A stretch of DNA of 64,000 nt, from NCBI GenBank assembly GCA_032622095.1, contig CP136063.1:180959956-181023955 (forward strand), given 5' to 3'. Positions 25,001-30,376 of the stretch are shown here, one piece after another (position 1 is the stretch's first letter; every line of letters starts with the position of its first letter). This stretch comes from Siphonodentalium dalli (taxonomy: Eukaryota; Mollusca; Scaphopoda; Gadilida; Siphonodentaliidae). Made by a program: the position numbers and the translations under genes. The notes under the pieces were generated by a model. It did not search any database. It was not told the origin of the DNA and was given only the letters and a program-made list of their open reading frames with translations.

Positions 25001-28000
25001 TCTATATAAATATTATGTTGCCAGGAAGAGATACTTCTTTAAAACCTTGAAATTTATTCAGTTTTTATTTATATTTTCAGATTGACAACACAGTTGGGAC
25101 AGCTGAGCAGTACTCTCGGAGAATTGATGGATATTTGGCTCCATGTATCGCAGCATTTGCAGTAGCTGCTCAAAATGATGCACTTTATCAGCAGCTAAAC
25201 TACCAACTACTCCTCAAAACCAGAAACACGTCATCTCAGGTAAGGCAAAAAAAAGACAAATGTTTATTTTTGTTGCATTCCAAGCCTAGAAATAGTGTGC
25301 CTGACATTTGCAGAATGAGGTTCCCAGAGGGTGAATTTAGTGATGCTACCCAAATTCACCCTCTGGGGGACCTCATTATGCTCATGCCTCATCTTCTGGG
25401 AAGAATATATAGTCTCAAATTAACATAGCTTTTAGTTACATTTTCCCTTCTGGGAAGTTTATATATTCCCTATCTTTGCAGAAGATAAAATGCATAATTG
25501 AGGTGACTAATGGGTGAATATCACCAACTTCAACTGGGAACTTCAATCTGATCCTAGGTCTCCCATAGCAGTTGAGGCCTAAGCAGAATGATGTCCCCAG
25601 AAGGTGAATTTGGTGATATTAGCCCGCTGTGCATGGTAGCGTAGCTAAATTCACCCTCTGGGGACCTCATTCTGCAAATGTCAGAGACACTAATAATTTA
25701 AATTATTTGAGAAATCATCATGCCATTCCATCTGGCAATGATGGGGAATAAGTATTCATCTTCTGTAAGACCTCTGGAACAAGCCTTGAAATAGTGTGTC
25801 TGTCATTTGCAGAATGAGGTCCCCAGAGGGTGAATTTAGTGATGCTACCCCGCATAGTGGGCTAGCATCACCAAATTCATCCTCCACCCTCTGGGAACTT
25901 CATTCTGCTGAGGTGTAAGCAGAATGAGGTCCCCAGAGGGTGAATTTGGTGATGCTAGCCCGCTATGTGGGATAGCATCACTAAATTTACCCTCTGGGGA
26001 CCTCATTCTGCAAATGACATACACACTATTTCAAGGCTTGCTCATGAACACGCCAAGTTGTATGAACATGTAAAGCACCCCTCTTTATCACATTTCCTTT
26101 TGTCCAGTAGATTGGTTTGTATGTTGGAATGGAGAGAGAAATTGCTGGTAAAATTTTGGCATTGGGGCTAAAAGTTCTATATTTTTATTATTATTCATTA
26201 CAGTATATCGGGGTTTCATGGTATATAATGTCAATAGTTGTATTACATTAATTATTCCGTGAGTTATAGCAAACCTATCTCACCTTTTTAGAGCATTTTC
26301 ATTTGACTTTAATCTGGTTTGTATTTTCAGGTTAAGCTGGCTGCGCTGAACGTGCTATCTGAATTGCATAAGAAGCTGGGTGATGATTATATGGCACTGC
26401 TTCCAGAATCTATTCCATTCTTAGCCGAGCTCATGGAAGGTATGTACTCAACTAAATAACCCCATAGTTTTTTTACCCTTTGGTAGGTGAGTACGTGATA
26501 TATGACGTCAGATCCGTGGGTGAATATATTTTGCAAGTAAACTGAGTATTATAACAGATAAATCATACAAACAACATTATTATCAAGCACAAATCAATGT
26601 AGATAACAACATTTTATCTCTTCAGAGCAGTTATATTCCCTCTGACAATAGTCTCAGAATTGCCATAGGTCTACACTCCTTATTGATAAACTGTATGGAT
26701 TGATACCCATTCTGATAATCTTTGAGCAAACATACTGACCCTACCGATAGCCAAATTCCTCAGAGTGGACATGCACACACTCCCTATTCCCGTAAACCCA
26801 GAACAGAATGTTTGACCATGCTATTTAATTCAAATAATCCTGGTTATACCCAATAACTGGCAACTATGTACACAAAAAACATTGTGTTATTGCGTGTATA
26901 CCACGGCAATATTTCCCAGTGTAGCAGGTGCGGCCATTTTCAATTTTGTTTGCACTACCACATCATTAAAACGAATGATTTCTTTCTTCTCTTTAAATAA
27001 CAATTAAATGCGACATTTCATAAAATTAGAATAGTATAATATCCATCTACAAACTATCTGTGAAAAAAAATCCTTTTAGATGATGATTTTATGACATTAC
27101 ATATGCTGTAACATGGTATTACTATGGAATTACCATAAACAACAGAAATGTCATTCACCCTTCCAACCATAAAATGACATAAATGTCATTCTACCCACCA
27201 AAGGAATCAGTATTCTTATGAGTGACAGGAAATGTTTTTCTCATCTAATGACAAGCATCAAGGCTAGCAATCCTCTCACTTTCACCCATACCTGCATCTG
27301 TTAGGGAGTTACAGTAATGCTCTAATTAATCGACCCCTTAACCACAGCAGAATTATGGGTAACTTTTCAGGATTTAGTCGGAAATATGGCTTGTTGCCAT
27401 TCATCGGAAAGCTCTCCCCAAGAGAGCCATATTTCCGACTAAATCCTGAAAAATTACCCATAATTCTGCTGTGGTTAAGGGGTCGATTAATTAGAGCATT
27501 ACTGTACTCCAAGAGAGTTTACTTCACGTCACTTTTTGAAAGCCACTGGGCAAATTCTGTTCAAATTTGATAATTCATTGGGTAGCTGGGGGTTCAAGTT
27601 AGCCTTTTCTATACTATATACTCATTGACCAGTTGACGGATCTCTATGAAATTTGATATGGATGTTCACTACTGTGATGCCAATCAATTGAGTGTTCAAT
27701 CATGTTGTTCATTTTTGTCTTTGTTTATATAAAACTGTTGGGTTCCTGTCCGAGCAGATATCTCAACCATACTTTGTCAATTTGAATTTGCGACCATGGG
27801 GGTATGCCAGTGCAACCTTTTGTTTTATAACTGATCCATTTAGTTTAGAAAGAGTTAATATGATGTGCTCAGCTCTTATCTCACTGGCGGATTACTGGAA
27901 ATGGGAAATAAAGCCAGAATGGTAAATGTGATTTCAGATTATAATAATAAATCTTGCAGTATTTCTTAAGATGTTTGTTGCTCAGATTGAGTTTAGTTAT

Positions 28001-28179
28001 GGTTATTACTTTATTGTAAACATATTGTGTTTTAACGTTTCAAAAGTTAGTCAAAATAGACCGGTTTGTGATAACTTGTGTCTATTTCAGACGAAGACGA
28101 GAATGTAGAACAGAGATGTCAAGAGGTGATCACAGAAATGGAGAAGTCGCTCGGAGAACCATTACAGAAATATTTTTGA
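78..28179 (+). CDS. HEATR1: HEATR1 (BAP28/Utp10 family), 3' part, 12 exons
   Basis: HEATR1 is the metazoan Utp10 homologue, a large HEAT-repeat protein of the U3 small-subunit processome in the nucleolus that supports rDNA transcription and 18S pre-rRNA processing. Twelve exons (78-256, 2416-2515, 4994-5073, 6948-7020, 19516-19644, 20885-20983, 22189-22259, 22568-22665, 24295-24452, 25081-25239, 26331-26439, 28091-28179) all have AG/GT borders and compatible phases, and sum to 1344 nt = 447 residues plus TGA. Family hallmarks are seen in order: MGCAVLCIGEL, LRGLFTLFAG, FLYDTENFVTKER, LNYQLLLKTR, LLPESIPFLAELME and the C-terminal LGEPLQKYF. This is about the last fifth of a protein that is about 2,100 residues in vertebrates; the 5' exons lie left of the window. 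Introns are long and full of transposons. Exons appear intact. The identification rests on recognition of the family, not on a search. Confidence 0.93.
283..610. repeat. CCCGTTTT/ACGGGACATA-type interspersed repeat
   Basis: Starts 'cccgttttaaaaagggacat' followed by 'ctgtccatccatctgtcc' and 'tttctggatgataactttag'. The same order of motifs recurs at 61447-61660, and a looser version at 32250-32400. This short dispersed family begins 26 bp after the donor of HEATR1 exon a. No coding content is credible. Confidence 0.6.
611..1166. other. HEATR1 intron, no feature seen
   Basis: AT-rich intron sequence. Short open frames lack splice context or recognisable protein motifs. I see nothing further. 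Confidence 0.5.
1171..2320. mobile_element. Family C piggyBac-like MITE, split by another element
   Basis: The ends are CCCTTTCTATACTAAAT and its inverse (ATTTAGTATAGAAAGGG), each flanked by TTAA (1167-1170 and 2321-2324). Internal parts (tataaaagtatacattgga, 'attcatttggaggg', 'gataataagttcaac') recur in at least ten copies in the window. TTAA flanks and CCCTTT ends fit non-autonomous piggyBac-like elements. A 900-bp element (1364-2263) interrupts it. Confidence 0.8.
1364..2263. mobile_element. PIF/Harbinger-like non-autonomous element
   Basis: Ends GGCCAAAAAAA...ttgattctc and the inverse gagaatcaa...TTTTTTTGGCC are flanked by a TTA direct repeat (1361-1363, 2264-2266). Removing it restores the 'gaacttattatctgaac' found in other family C copies. 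A 3-bp TTA/TAA duplication is the PIF/Harbinger signature. There is no transposase frame. A related decayed right end may lie at 23370-23525. Confidence 0.72.
2416..2515 (+). CDS. HEATR1: HEATR1 exon b
   Basis: Acceptor TTTTTTACAG, donor CAG|GTACGT. The first T completes a serine codon with the AG left by the previous exon. It reads NELLLISVITATHKIL...FLSPYLCDLLTQ, matching the 'FISPYL' segment of the family. It has no long frame of its own, so it is easily missed. Confidence 0.9.
2831..3085. mobile_element. Family C MITE, decayed
   Basis: Preceded by TTAA (2827-2830). Carries the family C order tttctatactaa, 'gtctattattcaactggagg', 'gaaatgttcagataataag', 'catttcctatagg' and ends 'aataaagaaaggc'. 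The right TTAA has mutated to TTAT. Confidence 0.65.
3236..3421. mobile_element. 186-bp palindromic MITE with 5-bp target duplication
   Basis: Inverted ends CAGGTCAGGCACATCCTGAA / inverse pair over about 40 bp, continuing to 'agtggtat/ataccact'. ATCAC directly flanks both sides (3231-3235, 3422-3426). The superfamily is unassigned; no second copy was noticed here. Confidence 0.7.
3451..4748. mobile_element. 1.3-kb TIR element, non-coding
   Basis: Ends TACCGTACTGACCCG and CGGGTCAGTACGGTA are inverse. Subterminal 'gtgggcttaaac' motifs are repeated at both ends (3510s, 4650s, 4700s). TA flanks would suit a Tc1/mariner-like insertion, but the class is uncertain. No open frame of note inside. Confidence 0.6.
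4994..5073 (+). CDS. HEATR1: HEATR1 exon c
   Basis: Acceptor CATTTCAG, donor CCAG|GTACGG. It reads ICSLSSQVEESDAIKK then AVSNRLKAA and leaves a split arginine codon. A family C MITE begins about 40 bp after the donor. Confidence 0.87.
5113..5992. mobile_element. Family C MITE with internal insertion
   Basis: Left end CCCTTTCACTACTAAATGG (flank CTAA), right end GTATCAAAAGGG|TTAA (5993-5996). The body is interrupted at about 5205-5850 by unrelated sequence that includes a 'gacagacagacg' run, so it is longer than the usual 270-290 bp. Confidence 0.65.
6108..6826. mobile_element. Family C MITE fragments split by a second repeat and a G tract
   Basis: The left part begins after TTAA (6104-6107) and the right part 'gaactactcatcaatgagtatttaa' is at 6801-6826. 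Between them is a different repeat whose body (6400-6560: 'attattccagtt', 'ttcgtgtctggaattgtt') also occurs at 61040-61150 and whose 'cctgtgaac' end has an inverse at 61380-61392. A 21-base G run plus further Gs lies at about 6773-6800. Confidence 0.5.
6948..7020 (+). CDS. HEATR1: HEATR1 exon d
   Basis: Acceptor GTTTTGCAG, donor AAAG|GTCTGT. It completes the split arginine codon, then reads SAFATVIETRVLLPAIMSAY; 'RVLLPA' is typical of the family. The following intron (7021-19515) is the 12.5-kb one that carries the nested DIRS elements. Confidence 0.88.
7062..7200. mobile_element. Family A hAT MITE fragment
   Basis: Contains 'cttgaaataatgtgtctgtc', 'gggctagcatcaccaaattc' and 'aggccccaactgctatggg', all in the order seen in longer family A copies. 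Truncated and diverged. It starts about 40 bp after the donor of HEATR1 exon d. Confidence 0.55.
7455..7642. repeat. GCCCCC-type repeat, left part
   Basis: Begins 'tttttatgcccccgg' and has 'tgtccgtccgcctgtctgtc' and 'ttgttgaaacttggc'-like text, the usual layout of a dispersed repeat common in molluscs. It is cut at 7642 by the outer DIRS element; the continuation with 'aaggtcacaggtcaaggt' lies at 18602-19090. Confidence 0.6.
7643..7838 (+). repeat. Outer DIRS left inverted terminal repeat
   Basis: Runs from ATATTTCCGCTAAAGG through the 'ggggttaacttttttgtggt' stretch to 'gcgccagtttatttt'. Its inverse is found at 18387-18570 with few differences. Confidence 0.85.
8336..8780. repeat. Tandem duplication (about 223-bp unit, two copies)
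   Basis: Units 8336-8558 and 8559-8780 are nearly identical (both contain 'ttacatctgggtttatcaat' and 'gtgctagcggaccgg'). A diverged third relative starts at about 14925, just across the inner insertion ('tagtgtcatta', 'gattcgattctcgta'). Confidence 0.8.
9123..9360 (+). repeat. Inner DIRS left inverted terminal repeat
   Basis: From ATATTTCCTACAGAGAC through 'ttaccctcgcttgcgtgttt' and 'aaccggaagtgacc' to 'gatctttttctcg'. The inverse is at 14658-14890. It probably contains the promoter; no TATA box stands out. Confidence 0.9.
9439..11436 (+). pseudogene. DIRS gag-like ORF1, disrupted
   Basis: Nucleocapsid/coat-like protein of the inner DIRS element. The start ATG follows TTATC at 9439. The N-terminus has a Cys-rich cluster (C3, C6, C19, C22, C25, C31, C34), probably metal binding, then a Pro/Gly/Trp-rich stretch (about residues 150-215). 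The frame opened at 9439 stops at 10489-10491. The true continuation is in another frame from about 10385-10415 (PTPQHVKKPR). It meets a TAG at 10695-10697, goes on to 11264, and returns to the first frame at an A tract (11242-11250), ending in an Arg/Ser-rich tail with TGA at 11434-11436. So two frameshifts and one stop break it, while the downstream frames are open. Product assignment by position and by likeness to DIRS ORF1. Confidence 0.75.
11437..13437 (+). CDS. DIRS reverse transcriptase-RNase H-methyltransferase-like polyprotein
   Basis: Copies element RNA into DNA. The frame is open from directly after the gag TGA (11434-11436, same frame) to TGA at 13435-13437; no ATG lies near its start, so it may depend on readthrough or re-initiation. 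RT: FLVKKQNGKFRPVIDLSALN, then VSVDLQDAYSHL and the catalytic YLDD (12073-12084). RNase H: TTDSSSQGWGG (Asp at 12574), the Glu of NIKEMMA, LSDNSTV and HIPGSLNVIADSLSR, so the acidic set is present. C-terminal block EIDLFATRFN...FAYAYPPASL is the DAM-like region typical of DIRS. No internal stop. Looks capable of encoding an active enzyme, though gag is broken. Confidence 0.92.
   Translation, partial: RPTSAACSKSGGRGRISLHAEAWQPLFHKNPWLENIVSRGLFLVFESPPPLTTYPTPTTVPRDKIKAHLLDQVISELVTKQAVEEVYNQNSPGFYSRLFLVKKQNGKFRPVIDLSALNRFLNPPHFSMDTAKTVRAATLPHSYGVSVDLQDAYSHLLIQQASRRYLRFSYRTKIYQYRTVPFGLNLSPWAFCRTMESVLAFFRKTASSVVMGYLDDLYLNHNNPSILENDLQSLVHLLGALGFLVNWEKSSLLPSQTFIHLGMFFQTNMDLVSLPLQRAEIVRTQALWTLRQNSVTARSFMRLLGLANAASELIHLGRARLRPLQLHLLAHWHMAHDHLETQIPVTGKIALHIAQWTSLPWLQSGIPLNKVFPTLTLTTDSSSQGWGGVLLPAHQTVSGIWPSHLSSSHINIKEMMAVICSIYHWQLLLTGQTVLVLSDNSTVVSYIRKQGGTHSTQLCALTLQLLQWCQDHQILLQIRHIPGSLNVIADSLSRRGKVIPTEWSLNPQIFHRLCLLWGQPEIDLFATRFNAKLTNFISPCPDPLASAVDALSVSWNDIFAYAYPPASLVPHVLRKIGSSRCKVLLVCPLDPTRSWTTMLRPLLLVPPVRLPTKHIDLIGQGVPLVPHPHPAGLLLHAWLLSGPVSGNWVFPDQSWRALLSQGGRPL
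13287..14393 (+). CDS. DIRS tyrosine recombinase
   Basis: Integrates the circular DNA intermediate. The frame is open from 12297 but recombinase-like sequence begins near 13290 (LAFIRSRLRKLGFS), overlapping the RT frame; an ATG at 13434 overlaps the RT stop as ATGA. Catalytic set visible: Arg in SARRVSELH (13833-13835), His-x-x-Arg in RAHEVRAISASW (His 14202, Arg 14211) and Tyr in SSFYLRDL (14310-14312). Core-binding helices lie between the start and about 13700. All key residues are kept and there is no stop, so it appears intact. The exact start is uncertain: ATG 13434 gives 319 residues but would lose part of the N-terminal domain. Confidence 0.9.
   Translation, partial: HRSRRSFGSAPSSSRSPLTRLAFIRSRLRKLGFSRSVVESLTKSRRASTMKLYHARWNIYTTWCVSTGADFSNPSRRSITQFLQFLFDDKNLSPATIKGYRSMLSRTFSHDGLTWIGKCQVLSDLLSSFSLSRPRSRSFSPQWNLGWVLTFLGGAAFEPLNLCSYTNLTLKTVFLLAFASARRVSELHALSVKDEFLRISSTAAELLPCPGFLAKTQLPTKYPSVIRIPALPPDSDSHLCPVRALRIYIRRSKVRRRGQSRLFLSLATRFRDISKRAISRWIKRVILMAYEEIAPHHRHLLNIRAHEVRAISASWAYQNSVALRDIMWAAYWSQPSTFSSFYLRDLQSQSDSIYRLGPLVAAQQVVSH
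14509..14602 (+). repeat. Inner DIRS internal complementary region
   Basis: The left half (catatagttcagtgtgtaac...ggaaat) is the inverse of the left terminus, and the right half (cctattttcatagg...ttcctatag) is the inverse of the right terminus, joined by a single AT. It serves as template for joining the ends into a circle in the DIRS replication model. Confidence 0.9.
14658..14916 (+). repeat. Inner DIRS right inverted terminal repeat
   Basis: Inverse of 9123-9360, with a longer outer tip (ggaaatatatattatacc...aaatagg). Few differences from the left copy, which suggests recent insertion. Confidence 0.9.
14919..17289. other. Outer DIRS interior of unknown origin
   Basis: Lies between the inner element and the outer gag remnant. 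It holds a diverged third copy of the 8336-8780 unit (about 14925-15060). It also has a direct duplication of about 240 bp at roughly 16800-17230: 'gggcgcagctt' at 16874 and 17133, each followed by 'tatatcattttatatat'. Open frames at 15603-15938 (+) and 15332-15676 (-) match nothing I recognise and overlap each other. No domain can be supported. Confidence 0.5.
17290..18075 (+). pseudogene. Outer DIRS gag remnant
   Basis: Aligns by eye with inner gag: 'gcaggggtacttgggac', 'ggccatttggcccccacc' against 'ggacattttgccccccacc', 'ccctggtcacgatc', and 'tgcaggtcgttatgtcgctaaggc' against 'tgcaggtcgttcctacgctaggg' (partly). The reading frame is broken many times. A minus-strand open frame at 17346-17813 is an artefact of this GC-richer pseudogene. 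Confidence 0.7.
18227..18325 (+). repeat. Outer DIRS internal complementary region
   Basis: 'catatagttcagtgtgaacg...ggaaat', AT, 'gatatttttaaaaata...ttcctta': the inverses of the outer left and right termini respectively, again joined by one AT. The 'cctcctgggcttgc' just upstream is shared with the inner element. Confidence 0.85.
18387..18599 (+). repeat. Outer DIRS right inverted terminal repeat
   Basis: Inverse of 7643-7838 ('aaactggcgcattaagtcgg' to 'ggaaatatatattatatttt'). Followed by AT and then the resumed GCCCCC-type repeat. Confidence 0.85.
18602..19090. repeat. GCCCCC-type repeat, right part, with 41-base G tract
   Basis: Contains 'gtcaaggtcattctctcag', 'aaggtcacaggtcaaggtgg' and ends in a G run (about 19022-19062) then 'catagtcactgggaatttcttg'. 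This is the expected right half of the repeat cut at 7642. No protein. Confidence 0.6.
19516..19644 (+). CDS. HEATR1: HEATR1 exon e
   Basis: Acceptor TTTTTTTACAG, donor AAAAG|GTACGA. Reads CNILWLTSILGEHLSQQ and then NLMNFFMTCMDHRFHEK, matching the vertebrate segment that ends in FFLEALDFR. The 43 codons are phase 0 at both ends, so the 12.5-kb nested-transposon intron leaves the frame untouched. Confidence 0.9.
19645..20884. other. HEATR1 intron, little seen
   Basis: AT-rich; a short G run at about 20590-20600. A partial echo of the next exon start ('gaaggaactataatttatacagtaatt' style) lies at about 20840-20870. No gene or element that I can support. Confidence 0.45.
20885..20983 (+). CDS. 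HEATR1: HEATR1 exon f
   Basis: Acceptor TTTTTCAG, donor AAAG|GTATGA. Reads NEIEETIIDTVITMVMKMSE then FRPLLIK, the conserved start of the C-terminal BP28CT-like region. Upstream at about 20825-20880 an imperfect partial duplicate of the exon start lies inside the intron. Confidence 0.92.
21151..21415. mobile_element. Family B piggyBac-like MITE
   Basis: Flank TTAA (21147-21150), start CCCTTCCATGACTTGAGC, end CTTGTCATGAAAGGG|TTGA. The body has inverted blocks 'gcgagtctcccatag' / 'tatgggagacttgc', and the words 'gtgccaatgcattctctta' and 'ggatctttaatgctg' seen in all family B copies. Confidence 0.75.
21838..22093. mobile_element. Family B piggyBac-like MITE, opposite orientation
   Basis: TTAA on both sides (21834-21837, 22094-22097). 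Starts CCCTTTCACGGCGGGAGC and ends CCAGTCATGGAAGAG. It lies 95 bp upstream of HEATR1 exon g. Confidence 0.75.
22189..22259 (+). CDS. HEATR1: HEATR1 exon g
   Basis: Acceptor GTTTTTCAG, donor AATAG|GTATGG. Reads LFTWATTDEDKLERILVFYR, equivalent to the 'KLFDWA...LLTFYNLAD' block of the family. Ends with a split serine codon. Confidence 0.92.
22568..22665 (+). CDS. HEATR1: HEATR1 exon h
   Basis: Acceptor TTATTTTTTAG, donor ACAG|GTAATT. Reads LAEKLRGLFTLFAGSIVQ and ends NNISKT, close to the vertebrate block. Has no long frame of its own; found by homology and phase. Confidence 0.92.
22666..24294. other. HEATR1 intron with repeat fragments
   Basis: Holds a probable decayed right end of the 1364-2263 type element (about 23370-23525: 'acctattttcgtgg', 'gacgcggg', 'tttttgttttggcc') and a half family C copy (23817-24020, starting CCCTTTCTATACTAAATAC). 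The minus open frame at 23031-23336 shows no recognisable domain. Confidence 0.45.
24295..24452 (+). CDS. HEATR1: HEATR1 exon i
   Basis: Acceptor CATTTCTCACAG, donor CCAG|GTATGG. Reads CLHKCFLYDTENFVTKERF then LLMHPLIDQ, a strong family signature. A family B MITE starts about 16 bp past the donor. Confidence 0.95.
24469..24752. mobile_element. Family B MITE next to a splice donor
   Basis: Starts 'tgtcatggcgggagcggc' 16 bp after the donor of HEATR1 exon i and ends 'ccatggaatgg|TTAA' (24753-24756). Body matches family B with inverted 'tgcgag/ctcgca' hairpins. Confidence 0.72.
24842..24947. mobile_element. Family D (pogo/Tc1-like) half copy
   Basis: TA then CAGTAATGCCCTAAATAATC, 'accacagcagaattatgggt' and 'gttgccattcatcggaaagc'. 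One arm only of the palindrome seen in full at 27312-27504 and 49629-49830. Confidence 0.7.
25081..25239 (+). CDS. HEATR1: HEATR1 exon j
   Basis: Acceptor TATATTTTCAG, donor CTCAG|GTAAGG. Reads YLAPCIAAFAVAAQNDALY then QLNYQLLLKTRN, matching the conserved 'PCIAQFSVA...LNYQILLKTR'. Fifty-three codons, phase 0 at both ends. Confidence 0.95.
25281..25693. mobile_element. Family A hAT MITE, long form
   Basis: 'caagcctagaaatagtgtgc' at left and 'gacctcattctgcaaatgtc' at right, with the two internal hairpins and the about 200-bp central spacer ('cccttctgggaagtttata', 'gtgactaatgggtgaatatc', 'aggtctcccatagcagttg') that marks the long form. The right tip is lost. Confidence 0.7.
25790..26040. mobile_element. 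Family A hAT MITE, short palindromic form
   Basis: CAAGCCTTGAAATAGTGTGT to ACACTATTTCAAGGCTTG, nearly perfect inverse over the full 251 bp, each arm itself a hairpin. Flanks CTCTGGAA and CTCATGAA match 6 of 8, consistent with an aged 8-bp duplication. Confidence 0.8.
26331..26439 (+). CDS. HEATR1: HEATR1 exon k
   Basis: Acceptor GTATTTTCAG, donor GAAG|GTATGT. Reads VKLAALNVLSELHKKLG then LLPESIPFLAELME, nearly identical to vertebrate HEATR1 in this segment. Confidence 0.96.
26475..27207. mobile_element. Possible TIR element in HEATR1 last intron
   Basis: Left ACCCTTTGGTAGGT and right ACCCACCAAAGG are inverse; the interior is non-coding with repeated 'aatgtcatt' near the right end. Short match, so low certainty. 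Confidence 0.35.
27312..27504. mobile_element. Family D MITE, full palindrome with TA flanks
   Basis: TA|CAGTAATGCTCTAATTAATC ... inverse ...GCATTACTG|TA (27310-27311, 27505-27506). The two arms match almost perfectly around a short centre near 27415, so it can form one long hairpin. Ends CAGT with TA duplication fit pogo/Tc1-mariner MITEs. Confidence 0.82.
27602..27857. mobile_element. Family C MITE, decayed
   Basis: Left 'ccttttctatactatatactc' and right 'ccatttagtttagaaagagtt' tips keep the family C ends; the body is mostly replaced by unrelated sequence. Confidence 0.45.
28091..28179 (+). CDS. HEATR1: HEATR1 terminal coding exon
   Basis: Acceptor GTCTATTTCAG. Reads DEDENVEQRCQEVI then EKSLGEPLQKYF and TGA at 28177-28179, the expected HEATR1 carboxyl terminus. 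The 3' UTR is very short. Confidence 0.96.
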
Positions 28180-28224
28180 AGACTGCCGATATCTGATAGA
28201 GAGCTTCCGAAGATTTATTTATAC

Positions 28225-28230
28225 AATAAA
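28225..28230 (+). promoter_or_regulatory. HEATR1 polyadenylation signal AATAAA
   Basis: A canonical AATAAA lies 46 bp after the HEATR1 stop, with TG/T-rich sequence (tgtgttatacatttggttg) just downstream, as expected for a cleavage site near 28245-28255. Confidence 0.75.
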
Positions 28231-28250
28231 GTATAAATTTGTGTTATACA

Positions 28251-28938
28251 TTTGGTTGTACTTCTTCATCCTTTGAATCCCAGTTGACCAGTGCCTATGC
28301 ACAAATGGCTATAATCCGATTGGCCAGAAAACTGGCCAGCTAACGTCATGGAAGAATTTTTCCTTACCACCAAGGGAATGTGGTGTTTTATATATAGGTG
28401 TCTAATGTACCATGACTCTCCTATTACCCCATTCATGTGAGCATTAACATCTTGTTGAGTATACACACCCTAAACCAAACCCTCAGCAAGAGTTGATAAC
28501 AACATGTATTGGGATTTGATCACAGCGTTATTCTACTTAGCATTAACGTCCTTCCACTTGGTGCTTGCCTCTCATCTTTGGCATCTTCAGCATCTAGGGT
28601 GTCTACACTGCAGCATTTACTCATATATTTCCATTGCGACTCAGGGGTTTTTGTTTGTTTTTGTTTTTGTAAAAAAAATTTAATTGACTGCATGGTTGCA
28701 CAATCACTGTCTAAAACTGACCTTGACAGAAATCTATTGTGATTCCAATGTCTTTGTTCTTTACCTTCATTTTAAAAGTGAGTATTAGCCGGTTGTTCGC
28801 AGACAAATTCTGCAATTCACACGCCATCAGCAAGCACTTATTGCCTCCTGTGTGTTCTAATTAGGTGAAACTGACTTAGCGTGTCGCGCAATGCCGTTTT
28901 CACTGCACACCGTATACTTGTGGAAGGGCCTTCATATA
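28251..28938. other. Intergenic, nothing recognised
   Basis: Downstream of HEATR1. No splice-supported exon, RNA gene or repeat with a partner in this window. Confidence 0.5.
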
Positions 28939-29884
28939 CAGGGTTCCCGCGGGGCCTTGGATTCAAGGAACGGTCTTGAATTTGACAAGGTGTGGTTCAA
29001 GGCCTTGAAATCCTGGAATATGGGCAATGGGCCTTGAAAAGCCTTGAATATTCGCGATACAACAACACGCCGATGATCCGTAATTAATCACCTCTTACAT
29101 TTCCGGGTTTACGGTAAATGACCGCATTGGAGCGAGATATAAATAGCGCAGTTATATTATAATAGAGCAGCGATGTATCGAGCATTCTCATTGGATAGTT
29201 GCAGTGACGTTGGCCAATCGCAAAGCGCGACGTATTATCGCATGTGACTGTCGTGTCAGTCTGCTAAAATGTTGTCGTGTGTGTACTGTTTTTCGACGAT
29301 TGTTTTTGATAATTACCAATAAAAAATGGGGAAATGCACATTCCAAGATTGTTGGTTAACTTCCGAAAGACTGGTTAATGATCGTTCTGGGCGACAGGTA
29401 TTCTGCAAAATGCAAACTTTGCCTGAAAACATTTAGAGTGGCGAACATGGGAAAAGCAGTGTTGGATTCCCATGTGAAATCTGACAAACATTGAAAGACT
29501 TGAGGAGGAACTCAAAACTTCTGCTGAATCTTAAAACCTGGTTCAAGCTTGTATATGTGTTCCTGTTCCTGTTACAAATGTTGATGTTGATGTTAAAAAA
29601 AAATATTCCTAGCTTATCTGCATTGAATTGTGTGAGTATTCAATGTGAATTGTGTGAGTATTCAATGCAGATCTGGGAAAAGTACCAGGTATTATAGTAC
29701 CCAACCTGAGTAATGTTAATAATTACAAACATGGCAATGTGTGATAGAATACTGATTAATTTATTTTAAGGCCTTGAAAATCCTTGAATTTGGGTATCAA
29801 AGGGCCTTGAAAATAGCTGAAAAATGTTGCGAAACGGCCTTGAATAGCCTTAAATTTGATCAGTCCTTGCTTGCAGGAACCCTG
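28939..29884 (+). mobile_element. hAT element remnant with zinc-finger exon
   Basis: Ends CAGGGTTCC and GGAACCCTG are inverse, with many 'ggccttgaa(aag)ccttgaat' subterminal motifs in both orientations. Near 29326 an ATG opens a protein that reads MGKCTFQDCW, and after one frame break CKLCLKTF, then GKAVLDSHVKSDKH. This is the C2H2/BED-like N-terminus usual in a group of hAT-related transposases. The rest of the transposase is missing. The 8-bp flanks (TTCATATA, ATATATGT) do not match. Confidence 0.7.
29326..29494 (+). pseudogene. hAT-like transposase N-terminal zinc finger, broken
   Basis: Starts at the ATG in 'aaaaaatggggaaatgcac'. MGKCTFQDCWL precedes a frameshift near 29400; then C-x2-C (CKLC), 11 residues on GKAVLDSH and H-x6-H. 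Only this domain remains, inside the non-autonomous element. Confidence 0.6.
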
Positions 29885-30376
29885 ATATATGTTCTGTAGT
29901 TAACGGAGCATCAATAAAACCTGAAAAAGGTACAGATCTGACGAGAATCATGCAGAGCTAATTGCTGAAGAGTGACTTAGCAGAATTGGCCCTTTTAAAA
30001 GCAATATGGATACGAATGCATGCCGAAGAGACCCAACGAGAATGCTATGGGCGATAGCAGAATAGATGTCATTGCTGCACTCGCCCTGTATGGTAAAAGC
30101 AAACATGAAGGGGACACCTTGTGAGAAAGCAGCAGAAGAGAACATGTACATAAACCATTACTATGCTGTCAAACCATTGCAGGAGCACAATAAAGCTGTG
30201 AGCGATGACACTGAAGATAGCTGAATACCACCTGAAACAGAATGACAGGTGCGGACACTTATAGTCTGAGGGGTTAATTGATAAAACTTGTGTTATTGTG
30301 TGTGTGAGAGGATTATTGTATGGAGTGAGCGAATTTATGCTGGTGTGTGAATGAGTATTGGTAATTAATTCGTGAA
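29885..30376. other. Intergenic, nothing recognised
   Basis: No exon or repeat partner seen. The minus open frame at 29948-30151 has no recognisable motif. Confidence 0.45.

Noticed and set aside
25135-25428. Continuation of HEATR1 exon j past 25239
   Set aside because: The frame runs on into a family A element; the GT donor at 25240 and the matching phase of the next exon set the exon end.
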